A DNA stretch of 19,634 nt from an uncultured Prevotella sp. (GTDB lineage: Bacteria; Bacteroidota; Bacteroidia; Bacteroidales; Bacteroidaceae): the NCBI GenBank assembly GCA_905234355.1, contig CAJOHP010000049.1, forward strand, positions 1-19,634. Direction: 5' to 3'. The notes beneath the pieces were generated by a model, which had not been told where the DNA came from, made no database searches, and saw nothing but the letters and a program-made list of their open reading frames with translations. The translations under genes and the position numbers were made by a program. Shown piece by piece: positions 8,903 through 16,701 of the stretch; positions within the stretch are counted from its first letter, which is position 1, and the number at the start of each line of letters is the position of its first letter.

Positions 8903-8944
8903 AAACGCCGGCAGTCAGGATTTCTTTGCTGACTGTCGGCGTTT
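8903..8944 (-). terminator. Rho-independent terminator of rpsT
   Basis: A 16-bp stem (8903-8918 with 8929-8944, one G-U pair) closes a 10-base loop. Read on the minus strand the stem ends in UUU(U), shortly after the rpsT stop codon at 8984-8986. It separates the rpsT transcript from the promoter of the next minus-strand operon. Confidence 0.85.
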
Positions 8945-8983
8945 ATCGTTGGCGGGACATGCTTGTCCCTGGGTTGTTGTTGC

Positions 8984-9235
8984 TTAGAGCTTGTTGATGT
9001 GAGAAGCGAGGCTCGACTTGAGGTTGGCAGCCTTGTTCTTGTGGATGATGTTGGTTTTTGCCAGCTTGTCCAGCATTTTCTGCACCTTGGGATAGAGAGC
9101 CACTGCCTCGTCTTTGTTTGTCATGGCGCGCAGCTTGCGCACGGCGTTACGCATGGTCTTAGCGTAGTACTTGTTGTGAAGGGCCTTCTTCTTGTCCTGA
9201 CGAATGCGCTTCACCGAAGATTTGTGGTTTGCCAT
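8984..9235 (-). CDS. rpsT: 30S ribosomal protein S20
   Basis: An 83-residue, lysine- and arginine-rich protein that starts MANHKSSVKRIRQDKKK and contains the S20 helices (RNAVRKLRAM, KMLDKLAKTNIIHKNKAANLK). S20 binds the 5' domain of 16S rRNA early in assembly of the small ribosomal subunit. Length is normal for the family. It lies 192 bases downstream of tRNA-Glu on the same strand, with no other consensus promoter visible between, so the two may share a transcript that starts at 9520-9551; the terminator at 8903-8944 ends it. Confidence 0.98.
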   Translation of the reverse strand: MANHKSSVKRIRQDKKKALHNKYYAKTMRNAVRKLRAMTNKDEAVALYPKVQKMLDKLAKTNIIHKNKAANLKSSLASHINKL

Positions 9236-9384
9236 TGTTGTGTTTGAGTTGTTAAAATGTTTGGTTTGTTAAAGCTTATAGGTCTTATGCCTCTGTGTTG
9301 CCTTCGGCAGCCTTGGGCGGACTCTGCGGCAAGGGCTTGCGCCTGCCCACAAAATCCTCCGCCACCCGTGTCCCGTTTCCGGTA

Positions 9385-9399
9385 GCGCAGTCACTGCGC
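9385..9399. other. Small inverted repeat in the tRNA-Glu / rpsT gap
   Basis: GCGCAGT-C-ACTGCGC is a perfect palindrome 29 bases beyond the 3' end of the tRNA-Glu gene. The rest of the gap (9236-9427) contains no open frame or consensus promoter that I can support. The hairpin could mark the end of the tRNA precursor, attenuate read-through into rpsT, or serve in a leader regulated by S20; none of this is shown. Confidence 0.4.
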
Positions 9400-9427
9400 A
9401 GATGACGGATTTAATGCGTTGTCTCGG

Positions 9428-9499
9428 TAGTCCCTAGGAGAGTCGAACTCCTCTTTAGAGAATGAAAATCTCTCGTCCTAACCGATAGACGAAGGGACC
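9428..9499 (-). tRNA. tRNA-Glu (anticodon TTC)
   Basis: On the minus strand the sequence starts GGTCCCTTCGTCTATCGG and folds into a full cloverleaf. The acceptor stem GGTCCCT pairs with AGGGACT (terminal G-U). The anticodon stem AGAGA/TCTCT holds the loop TTTTCAT, with anticodon TTC. The T arm is AGGAG-TTCGACT-CTCCT, and the discriminator base is A (9428). The CCA end is not encoded. It lies between its own consensus promoter and rpsT. Confidence 0.97.
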
Positions 9500-9519
9500 A
9501 AGCGCTGTTAAAGCGGGTG

Positions 9520-9551
9520 CAAAGGTACTGCAAATTCTCGTTATGGCCAAA
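9520..9551 (-). promoter_or_regulatory. Promoter of tRNA-Glu (and probably rpsT)
   Basis: Minus strand: -33 box TTTG (9551-9548), 20-base spacer, -7 box TACCTTTG (9527-9520), a full match to the Bacteroidota consensus. The tRNA begins 21 bases after the -7 box. No inverted repeat is present in this spacer, unlike several other promoters here. Confidence 0.82.
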
Positions 9552-9590
9552 TTTTCTTAAGGAAAAATGCTGTTTTTTGAGATTTTTTTG

Positions 9591-9598
9591 TACTTTTG
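9591..9598 (+). promoter_or_regulatory. -7 box of the recO promoter
   Basis: TACTTTTG matches TAnnTTTG, preceded by a T-rich tract; no good TTTG is seen at the -33 distance. Only six bases separate the box from the recO ATG at 9605, so the transcript should have little or no leader. It is divergent from the tRNA-Glu promoter. Confidence 0.6.
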
Positions 9599-9604
9599 CG
9601 CCTG

Positions 9605-10333
9605 ATGTTGTGCAAAACGGAAGCCATCGTGCTGCGCAGCCTGAAGTATGGCGAGCAGCGTCTCATTGTCGACTTGTTCTGTCGTGAGCAGGGTCGGCTG
9701 TCGTTTATTGTCACGCTGCCGCGGTCGGCTCGCGGCCGGATGAAGAAGCAGTATTTCCAGCCGCTCACGCTTCTGTCCGTTGAGACCGACGTGCGCGAGG
9801 GTCAGCAGCTTCACAAGCTGCGCGATGCCTCGCTGCTCACACCCCTGCCGTCGCTGCAGACCGATGCGTCGAAGCTGGCGCTGGCCCTCTTCACCGCCGA
9901 GTTTCTGTGCCATGCCCTGCGGGGCGAGCAGCAGGACGTGCCGCTCTTCGACTACCTGCGCTCGAGCATCGAGTGGCTCGACGGCAGCCGGGGCGGCTAT
10001 GCCAACTTCCACCTGGTGCTGCTCATGCGTCTGTCGCGCTTTCTGGGATTTCTGCCCAACGTGGAGCATGTGGCGGGCGACGGCGACTATTTCGACCTTC
10101 GCGCGGCGTCGTTTGTGGCCGCGCCGCCAGCCCATCCCGACTATGTGATGCCGCAGGAGGCGAGCCACATCAGCCTGCTCATGCGCATGGACTATCCGTC
10201 GATGCACCTCTTCCGCCTGTCGCGCAGCCAGCGCAACCGCATACTGGAGCTGCTGTTGCATTTCTACCGCCTGCAGCTGCCCGACTTCCCCGAGCTGCAC
10301 TCTGTCGAGGTGCTGCGCGAGCTGTTCGGCTGA
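9605..10333 (+). CDS. recO: DNA repair protein RecO
   Basis: A 242-residue protein that starts MLCKTEAIVLRSLKYGEQRLI, the N-terminal OB-fold start typical of RecO, followed by the helical C-terminal domain (FTAEFLCHALR around residue 96, LLHFYRLQLPDF near the end). RecO binds SSB and RecR and helps load RecA in the RecFOR gap-repair pathway. The four-cysteine zinc site of some RecO proteins is not visible. I chose the ATG at 9605; a TTG at 9596 in the same frame lies inside the -7 promoter box and cannot be in the transcript. It converges on the C10 peptidase gene, with the stops 42 bases apart. Confidence 0.95.
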   Translation: MLCKTEAIVLRSLKYGEQRLIVDLFCREQGRLSFIVTLPRSARGRMKKQYFQPLTLLSVETDVREGQQLHKLRDASLLTPLPSLQTDASKLALALFTAEFLCHALRGEQQDVPLFDYLRSSIEWLDGSRGGYANFHLVLLMRLSRFLGFLPNVEHVAGDGDYFDLRAASFVAAPPAHPDYVMPQEASHISLLMRMDYPSMHLFRLSRSQRNRILELLLHFYRLQLPDFPELHSVEVLRELFG

Positions 10334-10370
10334 CGGTCTGTCAGACCGCAGGGGCGCCCCCGCGGGGGCG
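10334..10370. terminator. Two palindromes between convergent recO and C10 peptidase genes
   Basis: Directly after the recO stop, CGGTCTG-T-CAGACCG (10334-10348) is a perfect inverted repeat. It is followed by the 16-base GC palindrome CGCCCCCGCGGGGGCG (10355-10370), which ends five bases before the stop codon of the opposite gene. No U-tract follows either, so they are terminator-like or small dispersed palindromes, not textbook terminators. Confidence 0.5.
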
Positions 10371-10374
10371 GGCG

Positions 10375-12798
10375 TCACTTGCCGAGTATCTTGCTGATGA
10401 CGTGCGTCACGTCGGTCACGTTGATGAGGCCGTTGCCGTCCATGTCGGCAGCCTCAGGGCGGAAGCCCTCATCGGTCTTGCCGAGGATATGGTTGATGAT
10501 GTGTGTCACGTCGGTCACGTTGACCAGGCCGTTGCCGTCGACGTCGCCCATGAGCACGGGCTCCGGCTGGTGGGAGAAGTCGGTGTTGAACTTCAGGGTG
10601 GTGTCGCCCCACTTCCAGCTTCCATTGTTGTAATAGACGAACTCCAGTTCGTAGGCCGTGCGGTCCCTCAGCTCGTCGAGCTCAAAGGCCACCGTCTTCG
10701 TCTCCCCCGGTGCAAGCCGCACGTTCTGGTTGAACTCCTGGCAGAGCTCGCTGGAGTAGTAGTAGCCGCTGGCGACCCACTCGTAGAGCTGCACGCAGAT
10801 GGCGTTGGCGAAGGTGCCCGTGCCGCTGTTGGTGAGTGTGAGCAGCACTCTGGGCTGCTTCTCGGGCACGACGTCGGTGTATGCTCCGTCGAAGGCCATC
10901 TGATAGTCTATCACGGGCGTGCCGGCAGGCTTCACCGTGACGGTGGTCTTGGCCAGTGTGTGGTAGGCCCATCCGCCGCCGCCCCATTCGCGCCAGGCTA
11001 TAGAGAGCTCTTTCTCTCCTGCCGACATGGGGGTGTAGACGAAGGGCAGTGTGACCGTCTGGCCCGGCTCGGCCTCGAGCACCATGCCGCCCAGCTCATT
11101 GCGACCGTTCTCAAGCAGGAACACCTCTTTCTGATAGAAGGAGCCGTTGTTGGTGACGGTGCATAACACTTTGCCGCCGATGCGTGCCTCCGGCTCACAG
11201 TCGTAGCTGAAGGCGATGTCGAGGTCCTCCACAGGCGTCATCTGCTCGAGCGTCACCTGGCTCTTCTGCACGTCGGCCACGAGGTAGTAGTCGTCGCTGC
11301 CCTGGCAGGGATGCCACGTCTCGGTGCCCTTGGCGCGCGAGATGGCCTTGATGGTGTAGGTGCCCTCGGGCAGTCCTGCGCCCATGTTCACCGTGCCGGT
11401 CTCCCAGGGGTCGTAGTACCAGCCGTTGGGCAGCTCGGCTGTGGCCCACTGGTATGCCGCCTCTGCCAGCTGCCCGTCGCTGTCGTAAAGGCCGATGCCC
11501 AGGTCGAAGCTCGCGGTCTGCCCCGTGCTGTTGGTGGTCTTTCCACACAGCACATTGAAGGAGAACCTGCCGCTGCTCTTTCTCGTCACCACGGGGTCGC
11601 TCGTCAGTGTGAAGCCGCCGATGGTGACCGTCAGCGGCTGCTCAGGCCACACCACCTCGCCCTCGTGGGGTGTCACGCCCACGACGATGTCCTGATCGAA
11701 GCTGTAGCCGTCGCTCGTGCTGCTGGCTCCGGCGCCCGAGGTGCTCTCGGGGTTGAGGATAGAGAGCACAAAGTAGTTGTCGTAGCTGCCGCTCCATCCC
11801 CAGTTCACGTGGTAGAGGCCCTGTCCGTCGTAGCCGTCGACGATGAACTGGTGTCCGCCGCCTATGGATGATCCGCCGTAGAGCACGGGACGCCCGTCAA
11901 GGAGCTCGCCGTACACGAGCTCCTCCCACGCCGCGGCGCGGTAGTCCATGCGGCTGAGGTATCTTATGGACGAGGCATAGCCGAAGATAGTCTGCAGCGT
12001 CTCAGCCATCTTGGCCGTCTGCGCACCGCTGCCGGAGCTGGTGTAGTCCATCTGGCAGGCGGCGCCACACAGCTTCATCAGCTTGGCCACGGCGGCCTGC
12101 TGCTCGGCGGTGTTGCCCAAGCCGTGGCCGTAGTCGTCGGCCATGTTGTCCCAGTCGATGGCGGTGGGCGCTATCTTCGTCATGCTGATCTGGTGTGTGT
12201 AGGTGGTGTAGGCCGGTATGGTGGCGATGGTCTGCTCGGGATATTTGTAGTAGTTCATCACCTGTGCCATGGCGGTGGCCACGCAGCCGGTGTAGCAGCG
12301 CTGCTTGGTGGTGGGGTCGGTGGGGCAGAGTTCGTTGTAGGGCTTGTCCTGGTCCCAGTGCGTGGTGATGAGTGGCGCTATGGCCTCTCGGTCGTCGGCC
12401 GGAGCATAGAGCTGTGCCGACTGGTGTGTGGCGAGGTAGCGCAGCTGGTCCTCATATCCTGCGAGCCAGGCGCGCAGGTTGTCGGGCAGCGAGTCGGCCA
12501 CGAAGGCGCCGCCGGTGGCATAGCCCAGGATGGCGGGGGTGCGGTCGTCGCCGCTGACGACGACGTATCCCTCCTTCTGCCCGATGTTGAAGACGTAGTA
12601 GCCGGCCTCGTCGGCCTGTGGTGCGCTGGTCACGGCCTTGGCACGGTGGGCCAGCAGCATGCGGCGCCCTTTGGCCATGCCGGGCTTGTGGCTTACAAAC
12701 TCTTGGGCGGCCTTCAGGGCCTGGTCGCGGCTCACGGGAGCGGCACTGGCAAGCACCGCCACGAGCAGTGCTGCTGTCAGCAGGATGTTTCTCTTCAT
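10375..12798 (-). CDS. Secreted C10 (streptopain-type) cysteine peptidase with C-terminal dockerin-like repeats
   Basis: An 807-residue protein. A signal peptide (1-19) is followed by an inhibitory Spi-type propeptide (about 20-130, with GYYVFNIGQKEGYVVVSGDD at 66-85). The C10 peptidase domain (about 145-375) has catalytic Cys172 in TGCVATAMAQVM and His316 in GGGHQFIVDGYD, then the family mark HVNWGWSG (330). Beta-rich, Ig/CARDB-like segments run from about 380 to 740. The C-terminus carries two calcium-binding dockerin-type repeats, DVDGNGLVNVTD (752-763) and DMDGNGLINVTD (785-796). It should be exported as a zymogen that frees itself of the propeptide and degrades external proteins. Start: the ATG at 12798 begins the signal peptide; the frame extends upstream only through the promoter region. 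Divergent from the DEAD-box helicase gene. Confidence 0.95.
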   Translation of the reverse strand: MKRNILLTAALLVAVLASAAPVSRDQALKAAQEFVSHKPGMAKGRRMLLAHRAKAVTSAPQADEAGYYVFNIGQKEGYVVVSGDDRTPAILGYATGGAFVADSLPDNLRAWLAGYEDQLRYLATHQSAQLYAPADDREAIAPLITTHWDQDKPYNELCPTDPTTKQRCYTGCVATAMAQVMNYYKYPEQTIATIPAYTTYTHQISMTKIAPTAIDWDNMADDYGHGLGNTAEQQAAVAKLMKLCGAACQMDYTSSGSGAQTAKMAETLQTIFGYASSIRYLSRMDYRAAAWEELVYGELLDGRPVLYGGSSIGGGHQFIVDGYDGQGLYHVNWGWSGSYDNYFVLSILNPESTSGAGASSTSDGYSFDQDIVVGVTPHEGEVVWPEQPLTVTIGGFTLTSDPVVTRKSSGRFSFNVLCGKTTNSTGQTASFDLGIGLYDSDGQLAEAAYQWATAELPNGWYYDPWETGTVNMGAGLPEGTYTIKAISRAKGTETWHPCQGSDDYYLVADVQKSQVTLEQMTPVEDLDIAFSYDCEPEARIGGKVLCTVTNNGSFYQKEVFLLENGRNELGGMVLEAEPGQTVTLPFVYTPMSAGEKELSIAWREWGGGGWAYHTLAKTTVTVKPAGTPVIDYQMAFDGAYTDVVPEKQPRVLLTLTNSGTGTFANAICVQLYEWVASGYYYSSELCQEFNQNVRLAPGETKTVAFELDELRDRTAYELEFVYYNNGSWKWGDTTLKFNTDFSHQPEPVLMGDVDGNGLVNVTDVTHIINHILGKTDEGFRPEAADMDGNGLINVTDVTHVISKILGK

Positions 12799-12845
12799 TG
12801 GCTTGGAAGGGGGGGCTATGATTGTCGGTTTACTATATCTCGCCG

Positions 12846-12877
12846 CAAAGGTACGCATAATTTGCGTAACTGCCAAA
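12846..12877 (-). promoter_or_regulatory. Promoter of the C10 peptidase gene, with inverted repeat in the spacer
   Basis: Minus strand: -33 TTTG (12877-12874), 20-base spacer, -7 TACCTTTG (12853-12846). The inverted repeat TACGCA-taatt-TGCGTA (12852-12868) starts at the -7 box and fills most of the spacer, a plausible operator. The leader is about 40 bases. Confidence 0.8.
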
Positions 12878-12892
12878 TATTTGCTGTTACTC

Positions 12893-12924
12893 TTTGTGAA
12901 TATCAGGAATTTGTTGTATCTTTG
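12893..12924 (+). promoter_or_regulatory. Promoter of the DEAD-box helicase gene
   Basis: -33 TTTG (12893-12896), 20-base spacer, -7 TATCTTTG (12917-12924). It is back to back with the C10 peptidase promoter: the two -33 boxes are 15 bases apart, so a regulator bound to one could touch the other. The ATG follows 34 bases after the -7 box. Confidence 0.8.
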
Positions 12925-12958
12925 CAGCAGACGAATCACGTTTCGCAACATTTCGCAC

Positions 12959-14854
12959 ATGAAGACATTTGAAGAGCTGGGCGTGGCCAGCGATATACGC
13001 CGCGCTATAGAAGAGATGGGCTTCGAGCACCCCATGCCGGTGCAGGAGCAAGTGATACCACTGCTGATAGAGAGCCGGCAGGACATGATTGCTCTGGCTC
13101 AGACGGGCACGGGCAAGACCGCTGCCTTCGGCCTGCCCCTGCTGCAGCGTGTGGCCCACGCCGTCGCAGCGCCCGCGGCCGACAGTCCGTCGGCTGCTGC
13201 CGATGCCGCCCGCCCCGCCGGGCGCGCCCCGCTGGCCCTTGTGCTCAGCCCCACGCGCGAGCTGTGCCTGCAGATAGCGGGCGACCTGCGCGACTTTGCC
13301 AAGTATATGGAGGGCGTGCACATCGAGGCCGTCTACGGCGGTGCTGCCATAGAGCCGCAGATACGTGCGCTCAGGAAGGGCGCTGCCATCATCGTGGCCA
13401 CGCCGGGACGCCTCATCGACCTGAAGAACCGGGGCGTGGCACGGCTCGACCAGGTGCAGAACATTGTGCTCGACGAGGCCGACGAGATGCTCAACATGGG
13501 GTTCAGCGACGCCATACGCGACATCTTCGAGGCGCTGCCCGAGGAGCACAACACGCTCATGTTCTCGGCCACCATGAGCCGCGAGGTGGAGCGCGTGGCC
13601 AAGACCTACCTCAGGGACCACCAGGAGATCGTGGTGGGAAGCCGCAACGAGGGGGCCGAAAACGTCAACCATATCTATTACATGGTGCATGCCAAGGACA
13701 AGTATCTGGCCTTGAAACGCATCGTGGACTACTTCCCCAAGATCTTTGCCATCATCTTCTGCCGCACCAAGCTCGAGACGCAGGAGGTGGCCGACAAGCT
13801 CATACGCGACGGCTACAACGCCGAGTCGCTGCACGGCGACCTCTCGCAGCAGCAGCGCGACCTGACCATGCAGAAGTTCCGCCAGCACCTCACACAGCTG
13901 CTCGTGGCCACTGATGTGGCCGCCCGCGGACTCGACGTGGACGACCTGACCCACGTCATCAACTACGGGCTGCCCGACGACATCGAGAACTACACCCACC
14001 GCTCCGGCCGCACCGGCCGCGCCGGCAAGAAGGGCACGAGCATCAGCATCGTGCACCAGAAGGAGAAGCACAAGATACGCGCCATAGAGAAGGAGATAGG
14101 CAAGCAGTTTCAGCAGGCCGACATCCCGTCGGCCGAGGAGATATGCAAGAAGCAGCTCTACAAGGTGATGGACGAGATTGTCAAGACCGACGTCGACGAC
14201 GAGGAGATAGCGCCCTTCATGCAGGACATCAGCCGCTATTTCGAGTACATAGACAAGGAGGAGATTATCAAGAAGATCGTGTCGCGCGAGTTCGGGCGCT
14301 TCCTCGCCTACTATGCCGATGCACCGGAGATAGAGAAGGTGAGCAGCAGCGGCAAGGCAGACAAGGGCGGCAAAGGGGGCAAGGGCGACTATGGCGAGCA
14401 GACCGACCGTCAGAAGCGCATGAACAAGGCGCAGCCCGGCTACCGCCGCCTCTTCATCAACCTGGGCAAGCGCGACAGCTTCTATCCGGGCGAGCTGATG
14501 AAGACGCTCAACCGCTATGTGGGCGGCCGTCAGGAGGTGGGCCACATAGACCTGCTCGACACCATCAGCTACTTCGAGGTGCCCGAGCGCGACGCGCGCA
14601 AGGTGGCCACGCAGCTCGACGGCATACGCTTCCACGGACGACAGGTGCGCTGCAACGACGCCGAGGACAACGCGCCGAAGCCGCCCACCGCCAAGAAAGG
14701 CGGCAGTGCGAAGGCGAAAAACACCAAAAAGCGCGATTTCATCGCTAAAAAGTCCGACTGGCAACAGCTCATCAGCGGGGTGCAGCTCAAGGGCGAAGCA
14801 CCCGACTTCAGCGAAGAGGGATGGGCACGCCGGCGACCCAAGCGCAAGAAGTGA
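12959..14854 (+). CDS. DEAD-box ATP-dependent RNA helicase with DbpA-type RNA-binding domain
   Basis: A 631-residue cytoplasmic protein with all helicase motifs: Q motif region (TFEELGV ... MPVQEQVIP), motif I AQTGTGKT (47-54), Ia PTREL (98), Ib TPGR (148), II DEAD (172-175), III SAT (203-205), V ATDVAARGLDV (317) and VI HRSGRTGRAG (347). A DbpA/CsdA-like RNA-binding domain (about 496-566) follows a Gly/Lys linker (462-477), and the tail is rich in Lys and Arg. It is likely to act in ribosome assembly, RNA decay or cold adaptation. An Ala/Pro-rich stretch (about 66-90) between motifs I and Ia is longer than I expect for the family. The ATG at 12959 follows a consensus promoter by a 34-base gap; upstream frame extension would run through the promoter. 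Ends at a strong terminator. Confidence 0.96.
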   Translation: MKTFEELGVASDIRRAIEEMGFEHPMPVQEQVIPLLIESRQDMIALAQTGTGKTAAFGLPLLQRVAHAVAAPAADSPSAAADAARPAGRAPLALVLSPTRELCLQIAGDLRDFAKYMEGVHIEAVYGGAAIEPQIRALRKGAAIIVATPGRLIDLKNRGVARLDQVQNIVLDEADEMLNMGFSDAIRDIFEALPEEHNTLMFSATMSREVERVAKTYLRDHQEIVVGSRNEGAENVNHIYYMVHAKDKYLALKRIVDYFPKIFAIIFCRTKLETQEVADKLIRDGYNAESLHGDLSQQQRDLTMQKFRQHLTQLLVATDVAARGLDVDDLTHVINYGLPDDIENYTHRSGRTGRAGKKGTSISIVHQKEKHKIRAIEKEIGKQFQQADIPSAEEICKKQLYKVMDEIVKTDVDDEEIAPFMQDISRYFEYIDKEEIIKKIVSREFGRFLAYYADAPEIEKVSSSGKADKGGKGGKGDYGEQTDRQKRMNKAQPGYRRLFINLGKRDSFYPGELMKTLNRYVGGRQEVGHIDLLDTISYFEVPERDARKVATQLDGIRFHGRQVRCNDAEDNAPKPPTAKKGGSAKAKNTKKRDFIAKKSDWQQLISGVQLKGEAPDFSEEGWARRRPKRKK

Positions 14855-14910
14855 GCGGCCGCCGTTTACGCAAAGCGATGATCTTTTTACGCTTTGCAGC
14901 GCACAGCACA

Positions 14911-14940
14911 GGCAGAAAGGACACGCTTTCTGCCTTTTTT
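14911..14940 (+). terminator. Rho-independent terminator of the helicase gene
   Basis: GGCAGAAAG (14911-14919) pairs with CTTTCTGCC (14926-14934) across a 6-base loop and is followed by six T (14935-14940). The next promoter's -7 box begins only two bases after the T-tract. Confidence 0.92.
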
Positions 14941-14942
14941 CG

Positions 14943-14950
14943 TACCTTTG
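14943..14950 (+). promoter_or_regulatory. -7 box for the small exported protein gene
   Basis: TACCTTTG matches TAnnTTTG. No TTTG is found at the -33 distance because that place is occupied by the helicase terminator stem. The leader would be about 38-45 bases. Confidence 0.6.
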
Positions 14951-14994
14951 CGGGGTGGAAATCCTTATAAACAACAGTTACTAACTAAACCCAA

Positions 14995-15603
14995 ATGCAC
15001 ATGATGAAAAACAGAAAACTGAAGATTGCCATGCTGGCTCTTGGAGCCATGATGACGTTTGGCACACCTGCCCATGCACAGTTTGGCAAGCTGCTCGACA
15101 AGGTGGGCCGCGCCGTCGACAAGGCCTCGAAGGCCGTGGAGAGCGCCTCGCAGAAGGTCGACGAGGTGACGGGTGCCAATCAGCCCAAGCTGATCAACCC
15201 GCTGAGCAACGTGTTTACAGCCGAGGTGGTGGGCGTCTATGGGCGCTCCACGTCGGAGAACTACGGCAACATCTATGCCGTGCTGAAGGTGAAGATGCTG
15301 AAAAACCAGCAGAGCGTGAGCTTCGGCGGCAAGTATGGCTCGAAGGAGACGCAGGCGCTCGATGCCGACGGCAACTTCTACAAGACGGTAGGGTCGCTGG
15401 CCGAGCGCTACAACACCGTGGAAGGCATGGTGGTGAAGGTGAGCCTGGGCGACAATCTCGAGTTCAAGGACGTGCCGAAGAAGGTGACGGTGATGCCTGT
15501 CATGCGCTACGCCGTGCGCCTGCAGGACTACACCACCGAAGTGATGGTGCTGCAAAACATGCCCATACAGTGGGACGTACAGCCCGACGGCGAGCAGCAG
15601 TGA
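14995..15603 (+). CDS. Small exported protein of unknown function
   Basis: A 202-residue protein (numbering from the first ATG). It has a signal peptide to about residue 28 (core IAMLALGAMMTFG, cleavage after AHA). Next comes an amphipathic, lysine- and alanine-rich helix (30-60, FGKLLDKVGRAVDKASKAVES) that resembles a small coiled coil or lipid-binding helix. The rest is predicted mainly beta (70-195). No cysteine remains after the signal peptide and there is no lipobox, so it is probably soluble in the periplasm or surface-associated. I do not recognise a family. Starts at 14995, 15001 or 15004 (ATG CAC ATG ATG) are all possible; the last gives the most usual signal peptide. It has its own promoter and converges with the AraC gene. 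Confidence 0.8.
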   Translation: MHMMKNRKLKIAMLALGAMMTFGTPAHAQFGKLLDKVGRAVDKASKAVESASQKVDEVTGANQPKLINPLSNVFTAEVVGVYGRSTSENYGNIYAVLKVKMLKNQQSVSFGGKYGSKETQALDADGNFYKTVGSLAERYNTVEGMVVKVSLGDNLEFKDVPKKVTVMPVMRYAVRLQDYTTEVMVLQNMPIQWDVQPDGEQQ

Positions 15604-15617
15604 CAGCCGTGAGAGCC

Positions 15618-15646
15618 GTGTGGCACGCCCTCATGGCGTGCCACAC
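15618..15646. terminator. Hairpin between convergent genes, overlapping the AraC stop codon
   Basis: A perfect 12-bp stem (15618-15629 with 15635-15646) has a 5-base loop, 15 bases after the stop of the small exported protein gene. The stop codon of the opposite AraC gene (15633-15631) lies in the loop, and its last four codons form one arm. There is no long T-tract on either side. Position suggests a shared terminator. Confidence 0.6.
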
Positions 15647-16701
15647 GCCGGCTCGCCCTGCCTGAAGCTGCTGGGACTCTTGCCGGTCAACTTGACAAAG
15701 GCCCGACGAAACGTGCTGATGGACTTGAACCCGCTTTCGGCGGCGATGTGTTCCAAAGTGTACTCTGGATGCTCCTGCATCAGGGGTACACTTTTTTTTG
15801 TGATGCGCAGCTGGTTGACGTAGTCGTAGAAGCTCATGCCCACGCTCTGGCTCAGATAGTTGCTCAGGTAGGTGCGGTTGGTGCCCACGGCCAGCGCCAG
15901 GTCACTCATAGTGAGGTCGCGCTTCAGATAGATTTCTTCCTGTTCTACAAGCTGTTGCAGCCGCTGCTCAAAGTGATACTCGCGCACGGCGGGCTTGCCG
16001 TCTTTGGCATCGGCCCTACTGTCGGGTACCATCGCCGGCACAGGCTCTATCACCACGGGGTGGAAGCGGCGGCTGTAGTGCAGCACCATGAGCCACATCA
16101 CCACCGTAGAGACATAGTAGAGCATGTCGGCCCACACCACGCCCAGGAGCGACACGGCAAGCCACATCAGCTGGCTGACGACAGCGAAGAAAAAGACGGG
16201 GCGGAGCCAGGAAACGTCGATTTCATCGATGTTGGAGTAGTTGTCGTGGATGTAGCGCAGGTAGCGCCTGGCCTTCAGGAATCCGCCGATGACGATGGCC
16301 CAGGCATAGCACCAGAGGTAGGCCACATAGGCGTAGACCACCTGTGTGGTGCCCACGGCGATGTAGACTATGGTGAAGAAGAGGAAGGGTGCGGCGTGGA
16401 GCATGAGGCGCCGTGGCGTGGCCCACCCCGGCGTGAGTATCTCGTTGACGAAGATGGCATAGGTGATGGCCGACCATCCGTCGACGATCAGCACGTAGTG
16501 CAGCATCTGCTCGGTGTAGCACTGCGGGAAGGTGAGGATGATATCCTTGGCATTGAAGAGTGCCCAGATCACGAATATCCATCCTAAAACACGATGAAAC
16601 CGCGACTTTCTGCTGCTGTAGCGCAGCAGTCTGATGGCGTGTATGGTGAAGAACGCCGTGCACCATCCCGCGAGAAAAGCCGAGATATTGAGTCCTTGCA
16701 T
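15631..16701 (-). CDS. Membrane-anchored AraC-family transcriptional regulator
   Basis: A 356-residue protein. The N-terminal 210 residues contain about seven hydrophobic segments (near 5-27, 38-57, 66-90, 100-120, 122-142, 166-187 and 190-208), followed by a cytoplasmic linker. A C-terminal AraC DNA-binding domain (about 250-348) has two helix-turn-helix units (LTMSDLALAVGTNRTYLSNYL near 263; LEHIAAESGFKSISTFRRAF near 316, then LTGKSPSSFR). The membrane part is likely to sense a signal at the envelope and control transcription directly from the membrane. The ATG at 16701 overlaps the stop of the upstream aspartyl protease gene (TGATG), so the two are translationally coupled; a GTG at 16707 in frame is less likely. 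The protease may generate or modulate the signal, or be a target; this is inference. Confidence 0.9.
   Translation of the reverse strand: MQGLNISAFLAGWCTAFFTIHAIRLLRYSSRKSRFHRVLGWIFVIWALFNAKDIILTFPQCYTEQMLHYVLIVDGWSAITYAIFVNEILTPGWATPRRLMLHAAPFLFFTIVYIAVGTTQVVYAYVAYLWCYAWAIVIGGFLKARRYLRYIHDNYSNIDEIDVSWLRPVFFFAVVSQLMWLAVSLLGVVWADMLYYVSTVVMWLMVLHYSRRFHPVVIEPVPAMVPDSRADAKDGKPAVREYHFEQRLQQLVEQEEIYLKRDLTMSDLALAVGTNRTYLSNYLSQSVGMSFYDYVNQLRITKKSVPLMQEHPEYTLEHIAAESGFKSISTFRRAFVKLTGKSPSSFRQGEPACGTP

Noticed and set aside
9596..9604. TTG start for recO three codons upstream
   Set aside because: It lies inside the -7 promoter box, upstream of any likely transcription start.
12799..13086. 96-codon N-terminal extension of the C10 peptidase frame
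   Set aside because: It crosses the divergent promoters and the start of the helicase gene; the signal peptide begins at 12798.
12887..14974. 695-codon open frame on the minus strand opposite the helicase
   Set aside because: It mirrors the GC-rich helicase gene, has no recognisable domain and low-complexity Leu/Val/His composition; the plus strand has every DEAD-box motif.
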